Positions 40,191-52,800 of a stretch of DNA of 64,000 nt are shown one piece after another (position 1 is the stretch's first letter; every line of letters starts with the position of its first letter). Below the pieces are notes generated by a model. The model was not told the DNA's origin. It searched no databases and worked only from the letters and a program-made list of their open reading frames with translations. This DNA comes from Cinclus cinclus (lineage: Eukaryota; Chordata; Aves; Passeriformes; Cinclidae), in contig NC_085055.1 of NCBI RefSeq assembly GCF_963662255.1, forward strand, positions 19,516,704-19,580,703, in the 5' to 3' direction. The position numbers and the translations under genes were made by a program.

Positions 40191-42109
40191 CTGCCAGGGC
40201 CCATGCGAAAGGAGATAAGAATGGAACACACTGTTACCAAGAGCGCCACGTTATAGTGCAAGGATGTCTGGATAAAAGCTAGAGAAGAGCATGGGAAGAA
40301 CAGAAACAGGATAATGGATAGAGCAAGAAATGGAACGACAATCTGGCATCACAAAGGCAAATGAAGATTATTTAGATGGCACAAAGCATGTACACTTCAC
40401 CAAGCACGTGGGTTATGTCCTTTTCAATTACTACTCCCTGAGGAAATGACAGCAGCATATCTCAATGCAGCTGGTGGCTGATGACACCCTGTAAAAAGCT
40501 ATAGCGGTTGAAATTTCAGAAATCCTCACATATATACATATATGGCACAGAGACATGCCCGGTGGTCAAAGTGTGCTAGTAGAGACACTGTGCTGTGTCA
40601 GTGTTTTTTAGGATGTCACAAAGAAACCCAAACCCTTTTCAAGCATCCTGGATGATGACAAACCTCTTTTCATTTGGGCTCCTGTTCCTCCATTTGGATG
40701 TGAATTTATGTGAATGGGCAACCCAGCCTATACTGAGGCACCTTGCTAGGGCTGATTGCGTGGCTCTGGTGTGGAGATTTGGGCCCTGAGCTGTCTGACT
40801 CAGAAAATAGGTCACAGAGCTGGTATAACTACCCAGCAAGCCCTGTTTTCTTCAAATGAATAGCACATAACATAATCATGTTTCCAACACTAGCATTGCA
40901 ATTAGCAAACTGTGACTACATAGTGTTATTGGCTGGGTAAGCAAAGCAGTAGTTTCCAGTAAGATTATATTAATTAGCTTTTCTGCCCTGATTTGCTGAT
41001 TAGCCTTTTTGTTCATATCTTATCTTTTTCTGTTGAACTAATATTAACTTCTATTGAAAATCTAATATTTCCATTCTAAGAAACTCTAGCATATGAACAC
41101 AAATTACTAAGTTTATGACCAACTGAACCCCACTAACTGAATTACAGGGAGTTACACAAGATGTTACCTGAATAGTATGACACTGCAGGTGGGCTCAGAG
41201 GCTGCTTCTGCTAGGCAGACTCCAGCTCTTAAGAGCCTATAATCTAATACAACCAACAAAGGTTTGGAATAGAAAAATAGAATTACTTTTTTTTTCCCAA
41301 GACATTAATGTCTTTGCATATGTAAAAAATTATTATAAATAGAGTTTCCACCACCCCCAGCTACCTGGCAGCATAACTGTTAATAATAACTGGTAGGTTA
41401 ATAAGGTAGCCAATTCACTGGCACTGGAAAACCAGGCACTTTTTTTGCATGGGGAGACTAGCCATTCCCAATTGTTTTTTAAACCAGGAATTAGTCCTAA
41501 AATGATGAATAATAAAAAAAAATAATAGTTACTGATTGCTAATTTTCTCCTCCCTATCTTTGTGGCATTTCTTCCTCTTCCTTGAGGCATTTCTGCTTCT
41601 CCACCACATTCTTTCTGCTACAACAGGACTTTTGTCCCATCTCTGTATCTGCATCCCCATCTCTGCAATGATGGGTCAAAGCCACCCCTAGAACTTCTAC
41701 TCCATTTTAGTCCCCCCAACAGCTGCCCATAGAGTTGGATCCCAGCAGTTATAACAATATGTGCATTATTTACATGCAGATTTGTCTCCTGTACCTGGGG
41801 AGGAGAAGTTGCCCTGTCCCTACAGTAAGAGGGCAAGTACATTCAACTCATTGGGGGCAGGTGGGCAGAACAGGGACAATGTCCCCTGTTTCCTCTCTGC
41901 ACTGGTACCTGAACGTGCTGTGTGGTGGGGTCATACATGCCTCTGCGCATGGCTATCAGCTTGGCATGTTCATCCACCAGGTCCTCTCGCTCCTCAGCAA
42001 AGGCCAGGATCATGCTGAACCGTGGCAGGTAGAGCAGGGCTGGGATTCGATAGCTCCAGGTACCGTTCCGGAATAACGTTTCTTGCTCCAAGACAGGGAA
42101 TGCAGCCAT
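39252..42109 (-). CDS. NEU2: NEU2, cytosolic sialidase (sialidase-2), complete, join of 41909-42109 and 39252-40190
   Basis: Sialidase-2 hydrolyses terminal sialic acids from glycoproteins, oligosaccharides and gangliosides in the cytosol (glycoside hydrolase family 33). The two exons give 379 residues; human NEU2 has 380. There is no signal peptide. Visible features are YRIP (20-23) with R21, R41 and D46 of the active-site loop, E111, and the YAY pair Y179/Y181. The nucleophile-activating E219 lies in VECQVAEV. R238, R303 or nearby, nucleophile Y333 in CAYSDLQ, and E354 follow. Two good Asp boxes are present, SMDQGRTW (129-136) and SSDHGTTW (199-206), plus a degenerate SYNHGLDF. The ATG at 42109 has A at -3 only weakly placed, but it matches the human start (MASLPVL against MAAFPVL). 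Bird NEU3/NEU4 would be longer and less similar. Confidence 0.96.
40191..41908 (-). other. NEU2: NEU2 intron between the two coding exons
   Basis: This 1.7-kb intron has a GTACCA donor and a CCCTGGCAG acceptor. It contains an alternating-purine TATA/CATA stretch near 40530-40546 and a T-run near 41286. No repeat family or gene is evident. Confidence 0.9.
41909..42109 (-). CDS. NEU2: NEU2 coding exon 1
   Basis: The exon encodes residues 1-67. It begins MAAFPVLEQETLFRNG and contains YRIPALLYLP, LAFAEERED and RRGMYDPTTQHVQ. The sequence ends CAG before a GTACCA donor, phase 0. A CCCTCTAG acceptor lies just upstream of the ATG (42114-42115), so coding exon 1 probably starts at 42113 and is joined to an untranslated exon further right. 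The longer in-frame reading upstream of this ATG is intronic. Confidence 0.94.
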
Positions 42110-42113
42110 TGTG

Positions 42114-42318
42114 CTAGAGGGAAAAGAACAAAGCACACTGCATTTAGACCCAGCAAAGTGTAATAGGCCAGATTCCACTGCTTTTTCCTCTCCCTGCTCA
42201 GTGGGACCTTTTCTGCTTTGAAACATATTTTCTGCTACTTTCACCTTTGTCTTTTCCTTCTGCTTTTCCAAAGAGAACCTATGCATAGCATAGTAGCTGG
42301 AACTCAGGCCAAACTTAC
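42114..42318 (-). other. NEU2: Candidate 5' UTR intron of NEU2
   Basis: On the minus strand a consensus donor (CCTGG followed by GTAAGT at 42318-42313) and the acceptor TTTTCCCTCTAG (ending at 42114) frame a 205-bp intron just before the NEU2 start codon. An untranslated exon would then end at 42319. This is a splice-signal prediction only. Confidence 0.4.
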
Positions 42319-42421
42319 CCAGGAATAGCCTGGTTGGTCTGACTGGAGCGTGGCAAGGTAAGTATACTAAATACAGTTAATGAAAAAGCTGTGATTTGTT
42401 GTGTCTTTTTAATTAAATGTG

Positions 42422-42520
42422 CAGGTTGGGTTGTTGGGGGGTCTTTTGGTTATTTTTTTTTGTTGTTGTTGTTTTTGGTTTGGTTTGTTTTTTTGCTGTT
42501 TTGTTTTTTTTTTTTGTTTA
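42422..42520. repeat. GT/T-rich low-complexity tract
   Basis: The plus strand is almost entirely T and G, with runs such as TTGTTGTTGTTGTTTTTGG and a 12-base T-run. It lies about 0.3 kb upstream of the NEU2 start codon. It looks like simple sequence, possibly a decayed poly(A) tail read from the other strand. Confidence 0.8.
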
Positions 42521-44072
42521 CTCTGTAATTAAGAAGACTGTTGATAATGAGACATAGTAATTTCCTTCAGAAGACCATTAATTTCTCTGTTGATGTTGTA
42601 TCCAAAGCTTGGCACAGAACTTCTGCTTTGCCAAATATCAGCTTAAAATCCCATATAAATGACACACTGAGGCATTCCCAGGCCCCAGGTGTGCTCCAGT
42701 TTGAGGATGGCAAGCACTGAGCATGAATAAGGAATGTAAAAGAACACCCCTTCTTCCATAAGATCAAAGAACATTCTGAATGGTGTTGCATCACTTGGGA
42801 CAGAACTCCTGACCAGGCAGAAACTTTGTCCTCTTTACAATGATTTAAAAGGTTTGTAATGAAGGAAAGCAAACACGAGAGACAATTTAAGGAAGCTGCC
42901 TCTGTGTAACTGGTCTGTGCTATGCCCCACGTATCCTCTCTTCCCCTCCTCAGATCTACTCAGCCCTCTGTCTTCTTGCACCAGTAAGCCCCCAGTAAAA
43001 AAGCCAGTAGATTGAGGGAATTATGTCTCAGCAGATGGGGAGGAAGAAAGGGGGGAAAAAAAGAAAAATATAAAAGGAAAAAAAATTCTCACATGATGCA
43101 CTAGAAACTGTAGGCTTGAATATTCCCAGCTCAGCAGAGAAGGCGGGGAAGAAAAAAAAAATAAATATTAAAAAATCAAGCCTTAGATTTCTGACGCATT
43201 GAGTGGGTAGGATGGCAGGAAGAAGACGACAATACACTATGAGTAAGAAATTCAAATGCCTCCTACCTCGCTGAGGCAAGACTTGCTGCCCTTTTTGTTG
43301 ACGATTCTCCTATTTACCTAAATTTTGGAAAGTGCTATAGCAGCTACTGGACACAAATGAGCTCCTGATGTTCTTGAAGGTTGCCTTGATAATTCAGGAG
43401 CAGATATGGAGGCAGCTTCAGAGTGCTTGGACCTACCTGGAGAATAGTTTGCACTCTTCCGTCTTTAAGAAGATTATATGAGCCAACCTAACTAACATAG
43501 ACTTGCTCAATAATTTTTTTTTACAGTGTTTATTTCTGAGTTAGGAAAACACATATAAACTGAGTTTATTCTCCAGACAAGTCTGAAGCACAAGGCAAGC
43601 TAGCTCACAGGACCATACATTCCAGTCTATCCAGATCCATAGCTAGACAGTGAGTGTTCAAATATTCTTTCCTTTCACCTTCCAGATGCTAAAAATATCA
43701 CTGAGAATTTTGAACTCATAGTACTGCTCAGAAGGGTCTGAACTGCACTGCTCTAGCTAAAGTGAGCTGTACAGTCCACAGCAAGCCACAGCTCCACTGC
43801 CAGTCTGATCCAAAGGCACTGGAGAGGGAAGTCTGCCTCCCAGGAGCAGCTGCTCCCTCCTCACTGTCACAGAAGATACAACAGTGCGAGGAAAGACAGA
43901 AGCACCGCTACCATACAGAGTGTTACCAGAACTGGATCACAGCTATCCATGCAATAACATGAAGGAAATAGGAAGACCTTCCTAGAACAAATAACTGCTG
44001 TTTGCTACTTACCAGCACAGATCTGGCTATTTATGGCTCCTGAAACAGAAACTCACCAGTGTGCTTCCAGAC

Positions 44073-44102
44073 TATTTAAAGGGAGATTATTTAAAGGGAG
44101 AT
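44073..44102. repeat. Tandem duplication, 15 bp x 2
   Basis: Two exact head-to-tail copies of TATTTAAAGGGAGAT are present. They appear to be a recent small duplication in intergenic DNA. Confidence 0.9.
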
Positions 44103-44561
44103 TAGTCAGCCTGTCGAGTGTAGCATAGGTTCCCTAGCGTTCCTTCTCATGATGCCATCCTGATCTTGCAGGCCTGCTTCAGAGCAGGGCAATGGGGAAG
44201 GAAAACAATGGGAAATAAATAAAGGAGAAGAAGAAAGGGAGAGAGAGAGAGATCTGGGCTGGCCTGTGAAGTCCTTGATGGAAAGCCAAGAGACTGGTGC
44301 CACGGGAGGCCATGCTGCATGGGAGTCCCTCCTGTGTGAGCCTGTCACCTGCACACAGATCTGCCCACACTCTCAGCCCCTCTGTGACACACTCACTGTG
44401 AGTGTCACAACATCTTCCACTTACTGCCAAATGGGGATTTAGGAAGTAGCTGAATTGGGAATAGCTCCATAGAAACAAGCCTGAGGTTCCTGGACACAGC
44501 AACTATAATCAAGGAAAGTACTAGAATCAAGTGACATTTCCATCTATCCAGAGACTAAACA

Positions 44562-44579
44562 TGTGTGTGTGTGTGTGTG
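44562..44579. repeat. (TG)n microsatellite
   Basis: About nine TG units are followed by CATGTACACTTGTACACG. Ordinary simple repeat. Confidence 0.85.
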
Positions 44580-47500
44580 CATGTACACTTGTACACGCAC
44601 TCCCTACACACAGTATACGCATAGCATAGCACAGATGCTATGAATCCATCTGCAGAGAAACTTTTCTATCCCTTTTTAAACACACAAAGTCAGTATTCAG
44701 CTTTCTCTATGTTCTTTCTTGTGGATTCTCATGCAGAGACTGCGTCATAACAGTTTGAGTTTCTCACAGAAACAAAAATGCAGGATCTTTAAATAAGCTT
44801 TAACTTCATAATATACATATAAATTAAAAGGAAGAAAATAGTGCTGTTTTAGTTACTTGTGTAGCCAACTGAAAGGAATTGATTTATCTTTGGACCCCAA
44901 CCTGTATTCAAAGGCATGCCTACTAACTAGACCCTTCTGAATAAAAAAGAAGTAAAATTGGCAAATATTGACTGGACAGCCATATGAAGTGTTCCTATGC
45001 TCATACTCCAGAACTGTGGGAATTCAAATCACACATGCTAGTCCTTCCATGGCTACACTGCCAGGGGATGCATGTGTCCACAATGCTACTCCATTCCTCA
45101 ACCCTACTAAAATAGCACTATCTGGCCTGCAAAGAAGAAAACAGTGTTGCAGCCAGCATACTCCAAGGACATGGACAAGACAAAGTTCACAGTAATATCT
45201 TTTGAAATACTAAGAGCTATATTGGAAAAAAAAAAAAAAAGAAAAGAAAAAAAAAGATAAGCTTCTGGGAATACAAAGGCCTGAAACAGAAACAAGAGAC
45301 TGGAGAGCTGTACACATGAAGACAAAAATTGCTCAGACCTGTATCAACTCAACAACCTTGGAGAGAAGAGTTACCTGTACTTTTGTGAACTATAGGAGTA
45401 AGAATGGGAAACTGGATGTAACAATTGTTTTCCTAAGAGAAAATAACATAGCTGGTCACCTCTTTCTGGATGACAGAGTTGCTAGTGAGGAGAAGGGTAA
45501 TTTATCATGTAGCCATAAAGCCAATACCCCCTACTATGTTTCCATGTTTACTGGAGTCTTTAATTTATTTTTCAGGCTTTTCCTTGCAAAGTGTCTTGTT
45601 CAGGGAGGCTGATGTTTACCTGCAATTCCTCTCCAAAGCACGAGGGAGGCTGCTGCACCAAGATCCAGTACCTCACCTCTGGGCAGGACTGGGCAGACAG
45701 GGGAAGATGAGCACACTGGAAACACTAAGAGAAGGGGGAGTTAAACTGGAGGAAGCCATTACTCATCATTTGCAAGTTACACAGCTGTAATGATTTCCAA
45801 AGCAGAGACTGTTTCCAGCACACCAGAAGAGTCAAAAGAAACAACAGTTGTCAACAAGTGAATCTATGGCGTATTTAATGCCTGGAAGGAGCCCAAGTGC
45901 CAGTAAGGAAAAGGTGCTGGCAGACACCAGAAGAGGGTACTTGTTCCTTCCACTTCTGCCCTTCAAGGCAGCTCACATGGACTTGGAGCAGGACGAGCCA
46001 TTACATGTTTATTTGCTTTAATCCTCTCCAAGAAAGTGAGTAAAAAGCATAACATTTCCACCAGCCTCAGCTTCTGTGAAAACCTGTTCTGAACATGATC
46101 AGAAACAAGATCAAATGACAGCATGTCTTTAAAACAAACCAACAGAAATGAAGTAATATGCTGAACTCGATCCCTTGGTCCCCATCAGAGAGCTCTACAC
46201 TCTGTGTAGCAGGTAGCTTGTTCTTTAATTATTTCAGATAGGTCCCAAAAGAACTATTCTACCCATTAAGGGAGAGTCTGGGGAAAAAACACAATCAAAA
46301 AACCCAGAGAGAGTCAAGTGCAAAACTCAACTAAAATTCTGCTTTCAAGGCAAGCACAAGAACCCAGGACTGGCTGCTTTCTACTCAACATCAGACCCGG
46401 ACTTGCAGTGTTTTCCAAATGTATAAAGTCAACCAAGCGTTATGCCAAAACACACTCCTTGTCTCACTTAAAGGGAAATAAGACATTTCCATTGGGATCT
46501 TGCATAGAGGGGCCCCAAAAGTAGTCAAGTTCCAGTTGTATAGAGCTAAGAAACAGAAGGCCCAGTTTTCTTCTAGAATAATTGCTGCACAGTGCACTCC
46601 TGCATGGAAGTTTTCCTTCCTCCTAAGCAGCATGACTGTGCCTGTTCCTGCCATAGTCCAGCATCAGAGCACTCCATCTCTACCCTGCTTATGCCCTTAG
46701 ACCAGACCTTACACTAAATCTAGGCTATAGAATTTCTTAACAACCTAGGCAACACACATTTATTCAGTCTACTAAATCACCCTCAATGTAAAGTCAGAAA
46801 GGTGTTATCAGCAGAAACTGTCAAACAACAAGCCTGAACAAACAGAAACACTCAGAATTCTAAATTGAAAAAGACACAAAACTGGAATTACTTTAATCCA
46901 GCAGCAACCTTGAACTAAACAGAAGGTTTATTTTGTGGTAAAAACTTCATACACCACACTTACAAGGGGGTTTTCCATTTCCCTAGCACATGCTCTCCTA
47001 AACAATCAGTGTCTGCTTTCAAACCATTGTGGCTCAGCTTGGCAGTAGCTCCTGTGCCTTAAAGTGGAGGTTTTCTTAGCAGGGGAGAAGAATTACATGC
47101 AGCAGTATTTTTCTTAAAATATATTTGGTGGAAGAATACAAAAACTGCATTCCTACTTGAACCTACAAAATGTTGTATCTACCTTTTTATTCCCTAGCAA
47201 TGTCCACAGTTATGAAAGAGAAAAAGAAAAAGAAGAAAAATAAATACCTTTTTTATTCTGTGTCTTCTGGAAGTCACGTCAAAAGGGAAAAAAACAGAAC
47301 CAAAAAGCACTCCTATTGGATTGGACAAAAGGGAGGCTCAGCACACTCTTACCAACTAATCTCCAACCTGTAAAATTATTTATGTTGGCAGCAATGCTCG
47401 CTGTCTTGGATCCCCAGGAAAAGCTGTCAGCTGGCATATAAATACAAGCTTACTTTTAAATAACAAACCTCTTTTGCATATTTGCATAAGGGGTGGTTCC

Positions 47501-49338
47501 ATGTGAACCAGAAAAACAATAGGGAAAGACTTTTACATTATTATAGTAATTAAGCAGCATATTTCTACCTTCATGGGTTGGCACACTGTGGCACGGCTGT
47601 TGGTTCTATACAGTTCAGCATGCTGTCTTGTTTCTTGGTCCTCTACTCCCCTAATGCTGAGGAAGGCAAAGTTCCTCTGGTTGCAGCATGCGGACTCCCA
47701 GTGCTTTCTCTGAGTACTGAGCTCTGGGAAAGTTTTCCTAAAGAATCTACGAAACTGTTATAACCAACAGGTGATGGTGCTGGAATAATCTAACATTCTG
47801 GCTCCACACACCTCCAATCCATCAACATGTTCTTTCTGGATAAGAAATGGGTTAACACAGGAGTGCCCAGGCAGGAATGCAGGAATGACATGCTGATGCA
47901 TTCAGGTGCAGCTCCCAGAGCCTCTGTGAAAGTGTTCTGAGGCCCAACTATCCTAGAAGCTGCAGGCAAGGAGCTACTGGAGGAACCAAGCAGGGAAACA
48001 GGGAGAAGAGTACAAGCCTAAGGTCACACCTGAGGAACAAAAAGACAGCAGTACCCCTTCTCCCAGCTGTGCCCTGGCTGGCTGAGAGGCAGCACCTGCA
48101 GCTGCTGCAAGCACCCGAGCAAGTCATTTCACAGCTACATTGTGCTGCTGCTGCGGTCGGAGGTGACAACAGTATCCCATTTCCTACCCCATTTCTTGCT
48201 CCGTCCCTTGCTTTCCCCTCTTCTCTACTGAGTTTCCATTGCTGCCATTAACATTTCTTGTCTTTGAAATGATCTGAAAGAATGAGAATAACAGTCCTGT
48301 GAACAGATCTTGCTAGTCATGGAAAAAGAGTAAAAAAGGTCTCATTTGATGGTAGCTGTGACTGATGCATGCAAGCCAAACAGGAAGCTGCAAAGGCGTG
48401 GATTTACAACTGATCAGATAACCTACCAAATCAAGGCGATGTTTCTGTATTATTCTGTTTCTCTTAAGCAACCCTGTATCCTTTCCTGTGCCAGCAGGAA
48501 TGCTCGTTTTATCTTGGCAAGTCATCAGAGGATACCACACTGGCAGAAAATTAATCCGGGGGAAAAAAAAAGGTGAACAGTTTCTGCCAGGTCACTGTCC
48601 TGGACTGCGTCAGCAAGAGTCCATCAAGCAGCAGAATCTGCAGTTGGAGCAGGAGCATGAAGCTGCTGACAGGAGGAGCAAACTCACCACCCAGACTAGC
48701 ACTTACTGGATCTAATTAGCTGCATCATAAAACCACACCCCGTGTTTACGAATCTTGACTAACTGGGCAACTAAAGTACAGCCTTCACTGGGGTACACAA
48801 GTGAAGACCAAAGGCATTTGTATCTCCCTGCATTATCTGGAATCAAACAACAGTGTGAGGAAAAGTCCCTCCAGAGACAATGTCATTGATATCCACCAGA
48901 TACTAACTTTTAACAGTGGCTCCTGGAGAAAATCCAGAGTGAAGTAAAGCAGAAGATATTGAAGAGGCTGCTAAGGTGCCAGCTGCCTGAAAGCTAGACA
49001 TGAATGATTGCTTTATGGATTTCTTCACCTTTTTTCTTCTCCCTGCCTAGCAGTGTTATTCAGGTGATTTTCTGAGTCACACACTTGGCTTCTGCAGACA
49101 GACAACCCATAAATACTCATTTGTTCAGCAGAAATCACCTTTCCAAGCTGCAGCTTAAAACTGGTTGTTCATCTCTTCTGAGTGGAAGTCCCAAGTGTGG
49201 TGGCAATGGTTCCATGGGCTATGGTGGAAGCATGTATATAGCAGAGTGGCTCTGCCTCTGGACACCCCCCCTTATCATCTCTTTCTCTCTAAGTAAGAAT
49301 CCATACATTCTCCTGCACCCCCCAGTGGGTTGCCCCAC

Positions 49339-49869
49339 TGTTATAAATACATATTATAATATTGGCTTTTCACAAATATTAAAATGGATGTTATATGTAT
49401 AATGTTAAAGTAATTTTGCTATAAAATATATAGTTTTTATTTCTGCTATTAACCAAACTTACACATAGTAGTGAAATAGCTGATACAGTTATGCTTGTGG
49501 TAATTGAACTGCCTGCTTGGTTGGGATAACATCCAACAAATGTATGATGAAGACCCCTGCTACTATCAGCACCTACTGTCTGTAACAAGTATGGACCAAA
49601 GCCCAAGCTGGGGGTGATAATAAGAACAGACTGAAACCACAGCCAAAAATGTGCATGCTCTAAAAAGGTGGATTTGAGGAGGATCCATGCTAAACAGTTC
49701 TTGGAACACGTTAACTAGTTTGGGAAAAAGTATAAATATGCATAATTGTTTATGAATATGTAGTAGGCTAATGCAATAGAAAAGGTATGTAAAGGGGTGT
49801 CTCCGAGTCTCCTATTGTCCTTTATTAAACTTTTAAATTTTACCAGGAGAGTGAGCCTTGTTTTTCACA
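49339..49869 (+). repeat. Solo LTR with 5-bp target duplication, intergenic
   Basis: This 531-bp LTR starts TGTTATAAATACATATTATA and ends GCCTTGTTTTTCACA. A perfect CCCAC duplication flanks it (49334-49338 and 49870-49874). The U3 has the phrase TTGGTTGGGATAACATCCAA. The promoter area reads ATGCAATAGAAAAGGTATGT then AAAGG. A TATTAAA/ATTAAA polyadenylation-type signal follows near 49823. I recognise this wording from abundant songbird LTRs. No viral gene remains. It points toward the putative NGEF start. Confidence 0.9.
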
Positions 49870-49874
49870 CCCAC

Positions 49875-52800
49875 CTTTGACCCACTTCCCAGGACCAGTC
49901 AGTATCAGACATGGCTGTGCAAAAGCCAACAGTCTAGAAAGGCTAAATCTACTCCTGAAATGAAGGATGTGCTGCTTAGCCCTGCCATGAGGTTTAAATG
50001 AGTGAATGCCTGTGCACCATGGTCCCACAATCAACATGTGGGCACCCCGCACTGCCTTCCTGTAGCCACCAACACCACTGACAGCATCCAGGCTCCAGCA
50101 CTGCTGTTCAGCCTCCAGCCCACAGCACAGACCTCTATTTGCAAAATTCCTCCCTTCTGATAAAAGAAAAGGTGCTTTTCCCAAACAACATGTGTTCTAA
50201 ACTATTTTACAAAATTGTTCCTTATTAACTATCAGAAATGGATGTCCCAGTGTAGACATGCACAGCCTGAACCTCCTTCTTTCCTTTCAGTGTAAGTCAA
50301 AATCAGTGTCACTACTGAAGTTTAAAACAGTTTTAGGCCTGAGGGGGATCAAAATCTTCACTTCTATTGTTCCACACTTATTTCATTGCCCTTATATCTG
50401 ATTGTTGTAATGAAAACGTTTTTAAAAAGGTTGAAAAATGCAAATAGGATGTGTGGGTGCATGAATAAGAGGATGTAAAAATAATGCAGAAGATAATATA
50501 ATGACAGAATCCTGAACAATGGAGCATTTGATTTTGGAGAACGGTGTTCAGTTTTGGGTGCCACCTCTTAGAAAAGATAGGGCAATAGCTGCAAAGGGAG
50601 GCTGAGGAAGAAAATTCAGAAGCTCAAGAGCATATGTGGAAAGAAATTAGCAGGAGAACAAGAAATGACACATCTAGTGAGTGACATGCAGTCCATTAAA
50701 AATTGTCAATGTATATTTCCCCTGCAAAATGCTCAAACCTCATTCCATTGATTCCCAACATCATTAGAAAGGCAAGGCTGGCTCGAGTAATTCAGTGTTT
50801 TTGCTATGCTGTACAGTGTAGCTGCTGTTGTCAGGCAGCTGTAGTTCAAATCAAGAGGTCTGTGGGGTCAGATCATGTGAAGTGGCAATTACACAGTACT
50901 GCAAATTTTAAGTTAAAACATGATGTGCTGCTTTCCAGGCATTGGGGAACATGGTACTGTTGGTGCAGAAGATAAATCCTATAGATCTGGGCTTTGACTA
51001 AAAGTCTGCTCTGTCCGGAAGAAAAAAAAATATATATATAAGCAAGAAAAAGCCAAAGTAATAATAATTATGAATATAACAAGCAAATACTAATGACAGA
51101 GCTCTTTGGGGAACAGGGTTCACTGGATGTGAAAACATTCACTGTTCTTTTAATGCCCATTCTAGTTAGGGAAAAGAGCTTCTGAGCACATTTGAGACCA
51201 GTACCTTGCTATCTTTATCAACTGTAGGTGAAACAGGCATAAAGAGCAGGTACTCTTTGGGTTTGTACTCTTTCACACTCCACTGACTCCACTTGCATTA
51301 CTTTTTGATTTCCATCAGGAGGAGTAAGCACAGAATCATGCTGCTGGTGCCTCTCTCACAGTAAATACAATTTATTTCCTCACCTTGTGGAAGGAATTGG
51401 ACAAAATCAAAAAAATACTCCCTTAACTCAAAGGGCAACAATGTTACCCCACAGCAGACCTGTAAGCCTTCTGGCACTCCATGATGAGTCATAGGTTTGT
51501 CACAGGGAAGCTTCCTCACCCTGTGAGAGACAACACCCAATAAACAGCCTGCCTATTATACACATTACACCAATTGTCCATTTACTTTGCCCATTTGGAA
51601 GAAAAAGAAAACACTATTTTTGCTAACAAAATGAACGGCACGATCTATTGGGAGCAAAGGAAGAGAGGTGGTGAGGTTTGAGTACAGAAAGAGGATTGTA
51701 GAAGCAGGATTTATTTAGCCCTCAGAAAAAAAAAAACACTGAGGAGGAGTCACTGCAGCAATTTGATGACTGGAAAATGCAATAAAACTGTAGCTCCTTG
51801 CTTCATGTACTCTGTAGTGCTTGGACACTCAGATAAGCAAGTCTGAAGCACAAGGCTATCTAGATTCACCCTGGGTAATTCTTGCAACAGAGAGGAGTTC
51901 TCCAAATTCCACTGCATCCCTTATTCCTGAGTCCTGCCAGCTCTCAGACCAGGAGCGCGCAGGCCTGATGGTGACCTTGATTAATCATTACAGGATTAAT
52001 TGGTGGCAGCCCTCTATGCCCAGGCCAGGCCTTCAGCTGGTATAAAGGGACATTGACACTGGTGACCATGAATCTATGATGTCTGAGCTCAGATTAACTC
52101 AAGCTTAACTCAGTGAACATCTTCCATGGAGTAGGCTGGGCATACAGCTGCATTTTAAAAAAAGTAATGTTGTGGCCAATTAAAATATTTTGAAATTAAC
52201 AAGACTTAGCAAGTTCAGTAAACTTCAAAAAGAAAATAAAAAGCAAAGGAAATATTAGCATCAAATTCAGCAGGCTATGTGATGCTTTTTCTAAGAGTTA
52301 ATCCAAATGCAGTGTTAAAAATACAAAGTGAGTTATCCTAGGATGGAAGAGAAAATTCTCTCCTAGGTATATCATTGATCTAAGCAATCACTATTATTTT
52401 TCTCCCTTTGAAGCACTGGGCATAAGTTGCCCCCAGAAGAGGGACATTCAAATCACAGCAAGCAAGTAGCCTTGTAATAAGAAATTATTTCAATAAGGAG
52501 AATTATCACAGGCATTTGAACTGAAATTGAACTGAACCAAAAAGCCTTAAAATAAAACCGGGCTGGCTCTGCTATATCCACCCCAGTGCCCAGGTATGTG
52601 GTCACACATGAAATTAAGAAATGGCAATCTAAAAATAGTCATAAATATGTAGGTCTTTTCATCTCAAATGGCTGTAAATAATGTAAAACAAGAGTAGCTT
52701 CTCAGCCAGTGGGCCTTAAAAATGGAAGCAAATATTATTTACTGTTTCCACTTGAGTTTGCAGATTTGGACCAAAGTTTTGCCCAGTTGTTAAAGATTTA

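Larger units (their letters stand above)
42521..49338. other. Intergenic region upstream of NEU2
   Basis: No exon was recognised. A-rich tracts lie at 43050-43086 and 43148-43176, and 45225-45256 is almost pure A. A 15-bp unit is duplicated at 44073-44102. A GA-rich run lies near 44225-44252, and a (TG)9 microsatellite near 44562-44579. Two overlapping octamer-like motifs (TTTGCATATTTGCATA) lie near 47473-47488. Untranslated NEU2 exons could be hidden here. Confidence 0.6.

Noticed and set aside
41843..42286. 147-codon NEU2 frame with a longer N-terminus starting at 42286
   Set aside because: The extra 59 codons precede a CTCTAG acceptor and the conserved start codon; human NEU2 starts at the equivalent inner Met, so the extension is intron.
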